From NCBI GenBank assembly GCA_934089275.1, contig CAKOJJ010000001.1, positions 124,001-188,000 on the forward strand: a stretch of 64,000 nucleotides of DNA, written 5' to 3'. Source of the stretch: an uncultured Bacilli bacterium (GTDB lineage Bacteria; Bacillota_I; Bacilli_A; RF39; UBA660). The position numbers and the translations under genes were made by a program. Of this stretch, positions 35,991 to 45,295 are shown one piece after another (the stretch's first letter is position 1; each line of letters begins with the position of its first letter). The notes under the pieces were generated by a model, which worked only from the letters and a program-made list of their open reading frames with translations, made no database searches and was not told the DNA's origin.

Positions 35991-37436
35991 TTATCTCTTG
36001 CTTAATTCATCAGTTAAAATTTCTTTTACTTTAACTGGATTTGCTTGACCACGAGTTTTTTTCATAACTTGTCCAACAAAGTAATCAAACATATTTGTTT
36101 TACCATTTTTATATGCTTCTATTTGACTCGCATTTTCATCTAAAACTTCAATTACAATGGAAGTTAAAGCTCCATCATCACTTATTTGTTCCATTCCTTC
36201 ATCTTTCATAATTTTTTCTGGTTCTTCATTTCTTTCAAGAGTAAAGAAGAATAGTTCTTTTGCTTGTTTAGATGATATTTTGCCATCACTCATAGCTTTT
36301 AAAATTACACTTAAACGTTTAGGATTTAAGAAAAGTTCTTTAATAGGAATATCATGTTTATAAACATAACCAAGTATATTACCTGTAATCCAGTTTGCTG
36401 CTGCCTTAGGATCTGCACCAAGTGATAAGCATTCTTCAAAGTATGAAGCAACATCAATATCTTTTATTAAAATACCAGCATCATAATCTGATAATCCATA
36501 TTTTTCAATATATTTTGCTTTTCTTTCATAAGGAAGCTCTGGAATACTCTTTCTTATTTCTTCTAACCATTCTTTAGATATTTTAAATTTAGGAATATTT
36601 GGTTCAACAAAATACTTGTAATCAATGGCATCAACTTTACTACGCATATGTTTAGTTGTTCCGGATTCTTCATCGTATCTTCTTGTTTCTTGTTCAACTT
36701 CATCATAACGTCCAGCATCTTTAAGTTCACTTTGTCTTTCAATTTCATAAACGATTGCATCATGAACTCCACCAAATGAGTTAACATTCTTAACTTCTAC
36801 TTTAGTTCCTAAAGTTGATTCATCATCACTTATAGATACGTTGACATCACATCTTATTTGACCTTTTTTTGAATCAGCTTCACTTATTCCACAATATTGA
36901 TATATTGCACGAACATATTCAAGGAAATATACAGCATCATCAGCTGAATGTAAACAAGGTTCGGTTACAAGTTCAAGAAGCGGAACACCAGCACGGTTAT
37001 AATCAATTGTTGAAGTATCATACAAGTGATTCATACTTGCTGCATCTTCCTCTAAGTGAATATTATCAATTCCTACTCTAAAGCTTGTACCATCTGGTCT
37101 AATGATATCGATATAACCATTCATACCAGCACAATCTTCTGGTGGATTTTGAGTTATTTGAAAGTTTTTAGGCATATCTGGATAATAATAGTTCTTTCTT
37201 TCAAAATACATATATTCTGGTTGACGACAATTTAATATTTCACTCATCATCAAAGACATTCTAACAGCCTCTTTATTTAAAACTGGTAAAGTTCCAGGAA
37301 ATCCCATATCAATTGGTCTAATATTTGTATTTGGCATTTCTGAATATTCATTTCTTGCACTTGAAAATACTTTTGACTTAGTTTCTGATATTTCGCAGTG
37401 CATTTCAAGACCAATGGTTACATAATATTTACTCAT
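35991..37436 (-). CDS. gatB: Asp/Glu-tRNA amidotransferase subunit B
   Basis: 481 residues, full length. GatB signatures: IGLEMHCEI at the start, YYYPDMPKNFQITQ, IRCDVNVSIS and the C-terminal YqeY-like tail ending GQANPVKVKEIL. GatB holds the kinase and tRNA-binding part of GatCAB, which converts Asp-tRNA(Asn) or Glu-tRNA(Gln) to the amide form. Its start overlaps the gatA stop by one base. Last of the T-box-controlled hisS-aspS-gatCAB genes. Confidence 0.97.
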   Translation of the reverse strand: MSKYYVTIGLEMHCEISETKSKVFSSARNEYSEMPNTNIRPIDMGFPGTLPVLNKEAVRMSLMMSEILNCRQPEYMYFERKNYYYPDMPKNFQITQNPPEDCAGMNGYIDIIRPDGTSFRVGIDNIHLEEDAASMNHLYDTSTIDYNRAGVPLLELVTEPCLHSADDAVYFLEYVRAIYQYCGISEADSKKGQIRCDVNVSISDDESTLGTKVEVKNVNSFGGVHDAIVYEIERQSELKDAGRYDEVEQETRRYDEESGTTKHMRSKVDAIDYKYFVEPNIPKFKISKEWLEEIRKSIPELPYERKAKYIEKYGLSDYDAGILIKDIDVASYFEECLSLGADPKAAANWITGNILGYVYKHDIPIKELFLNPKRLSVILKAMSDGKISSKQAKELFFFTLERNEEPEKIMKDEGMEQISDDGALTSIVIEVLDENASQIEAYKNGKTNMFDYFVGQVMKKTRGQANPVKVKEILTDELSKR

Positions 37437-38887
37437 TATTTAACCTCCTTTGAAATCATGTTTTTATATTCCATTGTGCTTTCCAAAGCATAAGCAATAT
37501 TTAAAACATTTTGATCATCATAACAATTTCCTGTGATATTTATACCAACTGGAAGTCCATCAATTAAACCATCTGGAATAGTTATTGATGGGAAACCTCC
37601 AAAATTTCCAATTTGTAAATGTTCTTCAAGTACACCTAGTTCACTTTCATCTAAAACATCTTTATCACTGTCAAATTTTTTAGCAACACCTGAGCCTACT
37701 GGCATAATGAATGCATCATAACTCTTAAATAAATCTTTAAATTTATCTACTATTAATCTTCTAACTCTTTGAGCATTTTTGAAATATCTATCTTGATTTT
37801 CAGATTGTAAAACATAAGATCCAATTATAAATCTTCTTTTTATCAATGGAGAAAAACCTTTAGTTCTATGATCCTTCATTTGTTCTTGATAAGTATTTCC
37901 TTCTCCTCTAGGTCCAAAAATGAAACCAGTTAAGTTAGACATATTACTTGTTGCTTCTGCACAGGATAAAACTACATATGTAGAAGATATTGCATTAAGC
38001 AAAGTTCTATCAATTTTTACACCTTCTACAATAGCTCCTAAACTTCTTAATTTATCAAGTGTTTCATGAAAAATTTCTAAATGACGAGTTAATTCAGGAG
38101 TTTTATGAGTATAAGTATTAATATCACATATATCTTCAAGATAGAAAAGTTTTTTACCTTTATTATCTTTGCTTAAATTATCATATAGATGAATGTCACT
38201 TGAATCCCAAGTAGTCATATCATACTTGTCAATTCCTTTCATTCCATCTACTACTATTGCAGCATCTTCAACGCTTCTAGTTAAAGCTCCACATGTATCT
38301 AAAGATGAGGCAAAAGCAAATAAACCATATCTTGAAATCATGCCATACGTTGGTTTATATCCAACAATACCACAATAAGCAGCTGGTTTACGAATTGAAT
38401 CTCCTGTATCTGATCCAGTTGCATAAGGAATAAGTCCAGCAGCAACTATTGCAGCAGAACCTGAAGATGAACCTGCACACATACGTGTTTTATCCCATGG
38501 ATTTAAAATATTTCCTGTATGTGCTGTTGTTCCAGTTCCACCCATACCAAATTCATCCATTGTTGTTTTGTTTACTAAAACTGCTCCTTTATCTTCTAGA
38601 TTTTTAATAGCAGTTGCTGTAAAAAATGGAACATAATCTTTTAAAGTATTACTTGAACCAGTTGATAAAACACCAGCAGTTGAATAGTTATCTTTACAAG
38701 CAAATGGAATTCCAGATAAAAGTTCATTAGTCACTTTCTTGCCTTCAGCATCATCTACAACAGTTACAACTGCATTATATTCATCTTTTGCAGTATAAGA
38801 ATCTTTTATTGCTTCTTTAACTAGTTCTTCACTTGTAACTTTACCATTTTCTAATTCTTCATGTAATGTTTTAATATCTTTATCCAT
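37436..38887 (-). CDS. gatA: Asp/Glu-tRNA amidotransferase subunit A
   Basis: 483 residues. Amidase signature enzyme: the catalytic Lys in FACKDNYS, the GSSSGSAA stretch and the GSDTGDSIRKPAAYCG motif with the cis-Ser and nucleophile Ser. In most GatA this last motif reads GSDTGGS; here the second Gly is Asp, so it reads GSDTGDS, which is a known form in several Firmicutes. It releases ammonia from glutamine for transfer by GatB. The start overlaps the gatC stop by one base. Confidence 0.96.
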   Translation of the reverse strand: MDKDIKTLHEELENGKVTSEELVKEAIKDSYTAKDEYNAVVTVVDDAEGKKVTNELLSGIPFACKDNYSTAGVLSTGSSNTLKDYVPFFTATAIKNLEDKGAVLVNKTTMDEFGMGGTGTTAHTGNILNPWDKTRMCAGSSSGSAAIVAAGLIPYATGSDTGDSIRKPAAYCGIVGYKPTYGMISRYGLFAFASSLDTCGALTRSVEDAAIVVDGMKGIDKYDMTTWDSSDIHLYDNLSKDNKGKKLFYLEDICDINTYTHKTPELTRHLEIFHETLDKLRSLGAIVEGVKIDRTLLNAISSTYVVLSCAEATSNMSNLTGFIFGPRGEGNTYQEQMKDHRTKGFSPLIKRRFIIGSYVLQSENQDRYFKNAQRVRRLIVDKFKDLFKSYDAFIMPVGSGVAKKFDSDKDVLDESELGVLEEHLQIGNFGGFPSITIPDGLIDGLPVGINITGNCYDDQNVLNIAYALESTMEYKNMISKEVK

Positions 38888-39186
38888 TATCCCACCACCT
38901 TTGGTACACTTACTTCATCGCCATCTGTATCATCACAGTTAGCAAGTAAGTCTTTTATATCAATTGATTTTTCAACTTCATCATCTCTTAGTTCATATTC
39001 AAAATCATCTAAAGCATGAGTCATTGGAAGAACATCTTTTATATTAGGTATTTCATTTATTTTATTGATATTAGCATCAATTACAGCAAATTCTTTAAAT
39101 ACCATATCTTTTTCTTCTTCATTTAAACCGATCATCAAAAGATCAGCTAGTTTTTCTACTTTTTCAGGTGTAAAACCACTATTCAT
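38887..39186 (-). CDS. gatC: Asp/Glu-tRNA amidotransferase subunit C
   Basis: 99 residues from the ATG at 39186, preceded by GAGGAGGATAAAA. GatC family pattern: EKLADLLMIGLNEEEK, then NINKINEIPNIKDVLPMTHA and a C-terminal VPKVVG. GatC is the small linker subunit of GatCAB. It overlaps the end of aspS by 8 bases. Confidence 0.92.
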   Translation of the reverse strand: MNSGFTPEKVEKLADLLMIGLNEEEKDMVFKEFAVIDANINKINEIPNIKDVLPMTHALDDFEYELRDDEVEKSIDIKDLLANCDDTDGDEVSVPKVVG

Positions 39187-40936
39187 TTTTATCCTCCTCA
39201 ACTACTTTTATTCCAAGTTCTTTAAGTTGTATAGGCATAAGTGTTGCAGGAGATCCCATCATAAGATCTGCTCCACTTGCACTCGTTGGGAAAGCTTGAA
39301 CTTCTCTTAAATTTGGTTCATCTTGAATTAACATTATTAATCTATCAATTCCAGGAGCCATACCACCATGTGGAGGACAACCATATTTAAATGCTGTAAA
39401 TATTGATTTAAATCTATTTTCTACTTCGTCACGGCTATATCCAACAATTTCAAAGCCTTTAGCTAAACTATTTAAATCATGATTTCTTATTGCACCAGAA
39501 GCCATCTCATTACCATTACAAACAAAGTCAAATTGATATGCAAGTATTTCACTTGGATCTTTTTCTTCATAATCTTTAATTCCTCCATGAGGTAAACTAA
39601 ATGGATTATGACAGAATTCCCATTTATTAGTTTGTTCATCCCATTCAAACATTGGGAAATCATTGATAATACATAACTCTAACTTATTATTATCTATTAA
39701 CTCCATTTTTCTTCCTAGTTCATTTCTTATAAGACCAGCAAATTTTTGGGCATGAAGTTTGTTTCTATTAGCTATGAAGAACATTACTGAATTCTCTTTC
39801 ATGTCAAATTCTTGAATTAAATTTTTTCTTTCTTCATCACTTAAAAACTTATCGATTGGTCCCTTTAAAGAACCATCACTCATAAGAGTAATATAACCTA
39901 TACCAGGCATTCCAATACTTGATGCATAATCAACAATCTCATTAAACCAAGAGTTTGAGTTCGCTCCAATACCATCACATACGATTACTTTAATGGTTGA
40001 TTTCTTAAATGGTCCAAAAGTTGTATCCTTTAAAACTTCACTGGCATCTTTAATGATTAATGGATTTCTTAAATCTGGTTTATCTGATCCATACATTTCC
40101 ATTGCATCTCTATATGCAATACGTCTAAATGGAGGTTTAGAAACTTGCTTATTTGAAAATTTTGTAAATGTATCATAAAAAATACTTTCACCAACTGCTA
40201 ATACTTCATCTTCTTCTACAAAAGACATTTCCATGTCCAATTGATAAAACTCTAAAGTTCTATCAGCTCTAGCGTCTTCATCTCTAAAACATGGAGCTAT
40301 TTGGAAATATTTGCCCATTCCACCAACCATAAGTAACTCTTTATAGATTTGAGGTGCTTGTGGAAGTGCATAAAATTTACCTTTAAATAAACGAGATGGT
40401 ACAACGAAATCTCTTGCTCCTTCTGGTGATGAAGCTGTAAGAATTGGAGTTTGAACTTCAGTAAATCCTAAATCATACATTTTATTTCTTAAGAAATGTA
40501 AAATATCGCTTCTTAAAACCATATTCTTTTTAACCGCATCATTACGCATATCAAGATATCTATATTTAAGTCTTACATCATCCTTAGTTTGTTTGCTACT
40601 CATTATATCAAAAGGAAGTTCATGAACACTTTCTCCTAACATTTCTAAAGAATCAACAACCATTTCAACATTACCAGTTGAGATTCTATCGTTTTCAGTT
40701 CCTTCTTCTCTTTTACGGATTTTACCAGTTAATTTAACAACTGACTCTTTAGCAATTCCTTTAAACATATCATCATCATTTGATACAGTTTGTAATGTTG
40801 AAGTTTCATCTCTTAAATCTAAGAATAATACTCCACCATGATCACGTATATTTTCAACCCAACCAGAAACTACAACATCTTGTCCTGCTAAAGACTCATT
40901 TATATCTTTTAATAAATGTGTTCTATATTTATTCAT
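39179..40936 (-). CDS. aspS: Aspartyl-tRNA synthetase
   Basis: 585 residues from the ATG at 40936; another ATG two codons earlier is too close to the GGAG site. Bacterial-type AspRS: N-terminal OB fold (GQDVVVSGWVENIRDHGGVLFLDLRD region), class II motifs 1 to 3 (APCFRDEDARADRTLEFYQLD and GMAPGIDRLIM seen) and a GAD insertion. With GatCAB in the same operon it may be a non-discriminating enzyme that also charges tRNA(Asn), but that is inference. It follows hisS by 12 bases. Confidence 0.97.
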   Translation of the reverse strand: MNKYRTHLLKDINESLAGQDVVVSGWVENIRDHGGVLFLDLRDETSTLQTVSNDDDMFKGIAKESVVKLTGKIRKREEGTENDRISTGNVEMVVDSLEMLGESVHELPFDIMSSKQTKDDVRLKYRYLDMRNDAVKKNMVLRSDILHFLRNKMYDLGFTEVQTPILTASSPEGARDFVVPSRLFKGKFYALPQAPQIYKELLMVGGMGKYFQIAPCFRDEDARADRTLEFYQLDMEMSFVEEDEVLAVGESIFYDTFTKFSNKQVSKPPFRRIAYRDAMEMYGSDKPDLRNPLIIKDASEVLKDTTFGPFKKSTIKVIVCDGIGANSNSWFNEIVDYASSIGMPGIGYITLMSDGSLKGPIDKFLSDEERKNLIQEFDMKENSVMFFIANRNKLHAQKFAGLIRNELGRKMELIDNNKLELCIINDFPMFEWDEQTNKWEFCHNPFSLPHGGIKDYEEKDPSEILAYQFDFVCNGNEMASGAIRNHDLNSLAKGFEIVGYSRDEVENRFKSIFTAFKYGCPPHGGMAPGIDRLIMLIQDEPNLREVQAFPTSASGADLMMGSPATLMPIQLKELGIKVVEEDKNE

Positions 40937-40948
40937 ATTCATATCTCC

Positions 40949-42199
40949 TTACATATTCATATCTAAGTAATCAATTAAATCATTGATTTCTACTAGCTTT
41001 TCTTCTTTTGTCTTGTTATCTTTTACACGTACCATATTTTTTGCTAAATCCTCATCATTTAAAACAACAAAATACTTACTATTAAATCTATCAACACTTT
41101 TAAATTGAGCTTTTAAAGATTTATTCATCATATCAGTTTCAACTATAAAACCGTTTAGACGCAAATCTTGTGCTAAATAGCAAGCTGTATCCTTTTCAGT
41201 ATTAGTTACATATAGAAGATATACATCAATTGAATTATTAACTGGGATCTTTACTCCTTCTTCTTCCATTGCAAGAATCGTTCTATCATATCCCATTGCA
41301 AATCCAAGACCTGGAACACTTGGTCCACCTAAAGTTTCAACTAAAGAATTATATCTTCCTCCGCCTCCTAAAGCGTATGAGTTATTTAAGGTTATTTCAA
41401 ACACTGTATGGTTATAATAATCAAGACCACGTACCAATCTTGGATCAACTTCATAATTTATATCCATTAAGTCAAGTAGTTCACATAATGACTCAAATCT
41501 TTTTTTGCTTTCTTCATTTAAATAATCCAATATCTTTGGAGCACTAGCCATTATTTCATTTTCTGCATCAACTTTACAATCAAGTATTCTTAATGGATTT
41601 TTTTCAAGTCTATTTTTGCAATCTTCACATAAAGAATCAATATGAGGTCGGAAATAATTTACTAAAGCCTCTCGATAATTATTTCTTGATTCATCATCAC
41701 CTAAAGTATTAAGGCGAACACATACATTATCAAGACCAAGTAAACGATAAGCATTATAAGCAAGAGAAATAACCTCTGCATCACTTATAACATCGTTAGA
41801 TCCAAAACATTCAAATCCCCATTGAGTAAATTCTCTATTTCTTCCACTTTGAGGACGTTCATATCTATACATTTTAGCATTATAGAATACTTTAACTGGA
41901 TCAGTCATGTTTCCATACATTTTATTTTCAATAAACCATCTTACAACACCAGCAGTTCCCTCTGGTCTTAGAGTTAAATTTCTATCTCCTCTATCTTTAA
42001 AATCGTAAGTTTCCTTTTGAACCATGTCAGTAGTTTCTCCAACTCCTCTATGGAAAAGTTCACTTGCTTCAAATACTGGTGTTTCAATATAACTATATCC
42101 ATACTTTTCAGAAATAGCAGCAAGTATATCATTTACATACGTTCTTTTTTTTGCATTATCTCCATAAATATCATATGTACCTTTTTGTTTTGTTATCAT
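40949..42199 (-). CDS. hisS: Histidyl-tRNA synthetase
   Basis: 416 residues. Class II synthetase with KGTYDIYGDNAKK at the start, motif 2 TLRPEGTAGVVRW, the His A motif LVRGLDYYNHTVFE, GGGGRYNSLVE and motif 3 GLGFAMGYDR. C-terminal anticodon-binding domain. AAGGAGGAAATT precedes the ATG. It is the first gene of the operon downstream of a T-box leader. hisS-aspS adjacency is typical of Bacilli. Confidence 0.97.
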   Translation of the reverse strand: MITKQKGTYDIYGDNAKKRTYVNDILAAISEKYGYSYIETPVFEASELFHRGVGETTDMVQKETYDFKDRGDRNLTLRPEGTAGVVRWFIENKMYGNMTDPVKVFYNAKMYRYERPQSGRNREFTQWGFECFGSNDVISDAEVISLAYNAYRLLGLDNVCVRLNTLGDDESRNNYREALVNYFRPHIDSLCEDCKNRLEKNPLRILDCKVDAENEIMASAPKILDYLNEESKKRFESLCELLDLMDINYEVDPRLVRGLDYYNHTVFEITLNNSYALGGGGRYNSLVETLGGPSVPGLGFAMGYDRTILAMEEEGVKIPVNNSIDVYLLYVTNTEKDTACYLAQDLRLNGFIVETDMMNKSLKAQFKSVDRFNSKYFVVLNDEDLAKNMVRVKDNKTKEEKLVEINDLIDYLDMNM

Positions 42200-42216
42200 A
42201 ATTTCCTCCTTAACAT

Positions 42217-42417
42217 AAAAAAACCTACATAACGTAAGGACGGACGAATCCGCGGTGCCACCTTACTTTACATAGGTACTCTCTCTTCTTTTATCGCAAG
42301 AAATGCGTTTTTACATATTGGAAAGTGTTATGATTATAATACGCATTAGGCATTTCCACCAACTAGCCTTCTCTTAAATACTTAATTATAAACTCGGGTC
42401 TTTCCCATAAAAATGTA
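42217..42417 (-). ncRNA. T-box riboswitch controlling hisS-aspS-gatCAB
   Basis: Reading the minus strand: a Stem I base GGAAAG/CTTTCC, an AGTA then AGAGA and GGTGGAAA apical elements, the highly conserved T-box AAGGTGGCACCGCGG (42250-42264), and a terminator whose arms (42261-42277 and 42223-42239) precede T7. The 3' side of Stem I contains CAT (42330-42332) where the specifier is expected, a His codon, fitting hisS as first gene. Uncharged tRNA would stabilise the antiterminator and allow transcription. Confidence 0.93.
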
Positions 42418-42422
42418 TCTTA

Positions 42423-42451
42423 ATTATAATTAAAATAGACTTTTTTGTCAA
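42423..42451 (-). promoter_or_regulatory. Promoter of the T-box operon
   Basis: TTGACA (42446-42451), 17-base spacer, TATAAT (42423-42428) on the minus strand. Confidence 0.85.
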
Positions 42452-42481
42452 TAGCATTAGAAAAATTAATTAAGCACGATT

Positions 42482-43183
42482 TTAGTTTGATCTTGTTGTT
42501 TTTTTCTTTTTAGTTTGGCGTTCTATAAATCCTTGCCTTACAAGTTTTTCCTCAATAGAACTTAACTCACGAGCAATTATTCTTGAAACAAGCGACGGAC
42601 TTAAATTAACTATTTCAGCAATTTCTCTTTGAGAATGTGTATCACCATCAATAAAACCAAAGTATAACATCACTATTTTTCTATTGCGTGAAGGTATCTC
42701 TAATAAAATCTTACTTATAAATTCATAAGTATCTCTATTTTCACATTCATAAAACCAATCTACATCGTCTTCAATTGTATCAATTAATCTTATATTTTGA
42801 TCATCACCTTGATTTTCAATTGGTGCTTCTAAACTAAGATCCCACCTTCTATATTTCTTAAGTTTTCTTAAAAACATTAATATTTCATTTTCTATACATC
42901 TACCTGCATATGTTGCAAATTTTATATTTTTAGTTGGATCAAAAGTATTTGCTGCCTTCACTAACCCATACATTCCAGCAGAAACCAGTTCAGATTGATC
43001 ACAATCAACATAACAAAATTTGGTATACACTGTGTGTAATACAAGTCTAGTGTTATGTTCAATCAACGTATTAATTGCTTCCATTTCACCCAATTGGATT
43101 CTTTCTAATAAAGTCCTAATCTCACTAGCGGATAATTTTTTAGGTAATTCATCAATATTTAAAAATATATTACTATTATACAT
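42482..43183 (-). CDS. Sigma-70 family factor of the sporulation type (SigE/SigK-like)
   Basis: 233 residues. Region 2 is well conserved: LIEHNTRLVLHTVYTKF, SELVSAGMYGLVKAANTFDP, and FATYAGRCIENEILMFLRK; region 4 has the helix-turn-helix HSQREIAEIVNLSPSLVSRI. The LPKKLSASE opening and the ENEILMFLRK-LSLEAPI wording are close to SigE/SigK of endospore formers rather than to RpoD or ECF factors. No anti-sigma or protease gene is adjacent. The basic tail KKKKTTRS is unusual. Whether the organism sporulates cannot be told from this window. Confidence 0.88.
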   Translation of the reverse strand: MYNSNIFLNIDELPKKLSASEIRTLLERIQLGEMEAINTLIEHNTRLVLHTVYTKFCYVDCDQSELVSAGMYGLVKAANTFDPTKNIKFATYAGRCIENEILMFLRKLKKYRRWDLSLEAPIENQGDDQNIRLIDTIEDDVDWFYECENRDTYEFISKILLEIPSRNRKIVMLYFGFIDGDTHSQREIAEIVNLSPSLVSRIIARELSSIEEKLVRQGFIERQTKKKKTTRSN

Positions 43184-43223
43184 ATATATTCTTTCCTTTC
43201 ATTGTAATGTTATTAAACTTAAC

Positions 43224-43258
43224 AAAAAAATAAGCAGTATGTTTTACTGCTTATTTTT
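43224..43258 (-). terminator. Intrinsic terminator of the topA operon
   Basis: AAATAAGCAGTA/TACTGCTTATTT stem followed by T7 on the minus strand, overlapping the topA stop. Confidence 0.85.
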
Positions 43259-45269
43259 CATAACTACAACTGGAACATTTGATTCCATCTTTTTTCTCTA
43301 CTAGGAGAGAACCACAATCGGGACACACATCTCCGGTTGGTTTATCCCAAAGAGCTACATCACATTTTGGATATTTATCACATCCATAAAATATTTTACC
43401 TCTTCGAGTTTTCTTCTCTACAATGTCACCATCACATTTTGGACATTTGCAGATTACTGTTTTTACTTTTTCTTCCTTTTTTATATATTTACATTCTGGA
43501 TAGTTGCTACATGCTACAAACTCTCCAAATTTACCTTTACGTACAACTAAAGGAGAATTGCAATTCGGGCAAGTTTCTCCAGTTTCCTTTGGAGCTGCTT
43601 TTTCCATCTTAGTGAACGCACTTTCTACTAAAGGTTCAAATTCATTGTAAAAATCTTTTAATATTTTTATATTATCTTTATCTTCTTCAGCTATTAAGTC
43701 TAAATCAGTTTCCATGTTGGCTGTATACTCAACATTGATAATATTTGAAAAATATTCTTGAAGCTTATCAGTTGTTTCGATTCCAATTTCTGTTGGAACA
43801 AACTTTTTATCTTCAACCTTTACATAATCACGCATCTTCAATGTTTCCATAGTTTTTGCATATGTCGAAGGTCTTCCAATACCAAGTTCTTCCATTTCTT
43901 GAATCAATGTTGCTTCAGTATATCTAGAAACTGGTTTAGTAAATTTTTGCTCAGTTTCAATATCTTTAGTAGATACTACTCCATTAAATTGATCAAAATC
44001 CGGCAATATAACATCATCAGTTTTAGAAAACTCTTTATACACTTTCAAATATCCATCAAAAGTTAAAATAGATCCCGTTACTTTAAATTCATAACCATTG
44101 TTATCAAGTATAGCTGTTGTTGCAAGTGTTTTAGCATCACTCATTAATGATGCAAGAGCACGAGCATATATGATTGAATATACTTTATATTCATCTTTTG
44201 TCAAATACTCTTTAACACTTTCAGGTGTTCTTCTAATACTTGTAGGTCTTATCGCTTCATGAGCATCTTGTACATTTTCAGTCTTTTTGCCCTTTTTAAC
44301 TACACCAACATATTTTTTTCCAAAAGATTCTTCAATATATTTAAATGTATCATCTATAAATACTGGTGAAAGTCTTGTTGAATCAGTACGCATATATGTT
44401 ATCAAACCTAAAGTTTCTTTACCCAAATCCACACCTTCATACAATTTTTGAGCAATACGCATTGTTTTACTTGAATTAAAATTAAATTTATTTATACAAG
44501 CTTGTTGTAAGGTAGAAGTTGTAAACGGAAGAAAACCTTTTTTAGTTTTTTCCTTTTTCTCTACACTTGTTATCTTAAAATCTTCACCCAATTTAGATAA
44601 AATATCTTTTACTTCATCCTCATTGTGAATTTCAAGCTTTTTACCTTTATACTTTTCTAAATCGGCATCAAAATCTTTAAATTTTGCTATTATATTCCAA
44701 TATTCTTCAGGAACAAAAGCAAGTATTTCTCTTTCACGATCAACAATTAGCTTTAAAGCAACTGATTGAACACGACCAGCACTTTTACCACCAGTTTTAG
44801 ATTGCATAAGCTTTGATAATCTAAAACCAATTATACGATCCAATATTCTTCTTGTTTCTTGGCTTCTAACCAATGAATCATCAATTTTTCTTGGATGCTT
44901 AAAAGCTTCTTTTACAGCACCCTCTGTTATTTCATTGAAAACTACTCTTTCATAATTATCTTTATTTAAACCAAGCACTTCGTAAAGGTGAAAAGAAATA
45001 GCTTCTCCTTCACGGTCGGGGTCGGTTGCAAGATATACCATATCAGAATTTTTTGCATCTTTTTTTAAAGCAGCAATATCTTTCTTCTTCCCCGGTATCT
45101 CTTTATAAGTTGGTGCAAAATCACCTTCTACATCAACTCCAAGGCCAAACTTTCCAGAAGTTGCTAAATCTCTTATATGTCCTTTACTTGATACTACTTT
45201 ATAATTCTTACCTAAATATCCAGATATTGTATGAGTCTTTGCTGGAGACTCCACTATTACTAAATTCAT
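43251..45269 (-). CDS. topA: DNA topoisomerase I
   Basis: 672 residues from the ATG at 45269, preceded by AGAGGACATCT; an ATG at 45287 lacks a site. Type IA enzyme: TOPRIM (VIVESPAKTHTISGYLG; DPDREGEAISFHL), the active-site Tyr in GLITYMRTDSTRLS, and three C-terminal zinc fingers (CPNCNSPL, CPKCDGDI, CPDCGSLL). It relaxes negative supercoils. It follows ltaS by 26 bases and ends the operon. Confidence 0.97.
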   Translation of the reverse strand: MNLVIVESPAKTHTISGYLGKNYKVVSSKGHIRDLATSGKFGLGVDVEGDFAPTYKEIPGKKKDIAALKKDAKNSDMVYLATDPDREGEAISFHLYEVLGLNKDNYERVVFNEITEGAVKEAFKHPRKIDDSLVRSQETRRILDRIIGFRLSKLMQSKTGGKSAGRVQSVALKLIVDREREILAFVPEEYWNIIAKFKDFDADLEKYKGKKLEIHNEDEVKDILSKLGEDFKITSVEKKEKTKKGFLPFTTSTLQQACINKFNFNSSKTMRIAQKLYEGVDLGKETLGLITYMRTDSTRLSPVFIDDTFKYIEESFGKKYVGVVKKGKKTENVQDAHEAIRPTSIRRTPESVKEYLTKDEYKVYSIIYARALASLMSDAKTLATTAILDNNGYEFKVTGSILTFDGYLKVYKEFSKTDDVILPDFDQFNGVVSTKDIETEQKFTKPVSRYTEATLIQEMEELGIGRPSTYAKTMETLKMRDYVKVEDKKFVPTEIGIETTDKLQEYFSNIINVEYTANMETDLDLIAEEDKDNIKILKDFYNEFEPLVESAFTKMEKAAPKETGETCPNCNSPLVVRKGKFGEFVACSNYPECKYIKKEEKVKTVICKCPKCDGDIVEKKTRRGKIFYGCDKYPKCDVALWDKPTGDVCPDCGSLLVEKKDGIKCSSCSYEK

Positions 45270-45295
45270 AGATGTCCTCTCTTTCATAATTAAAT

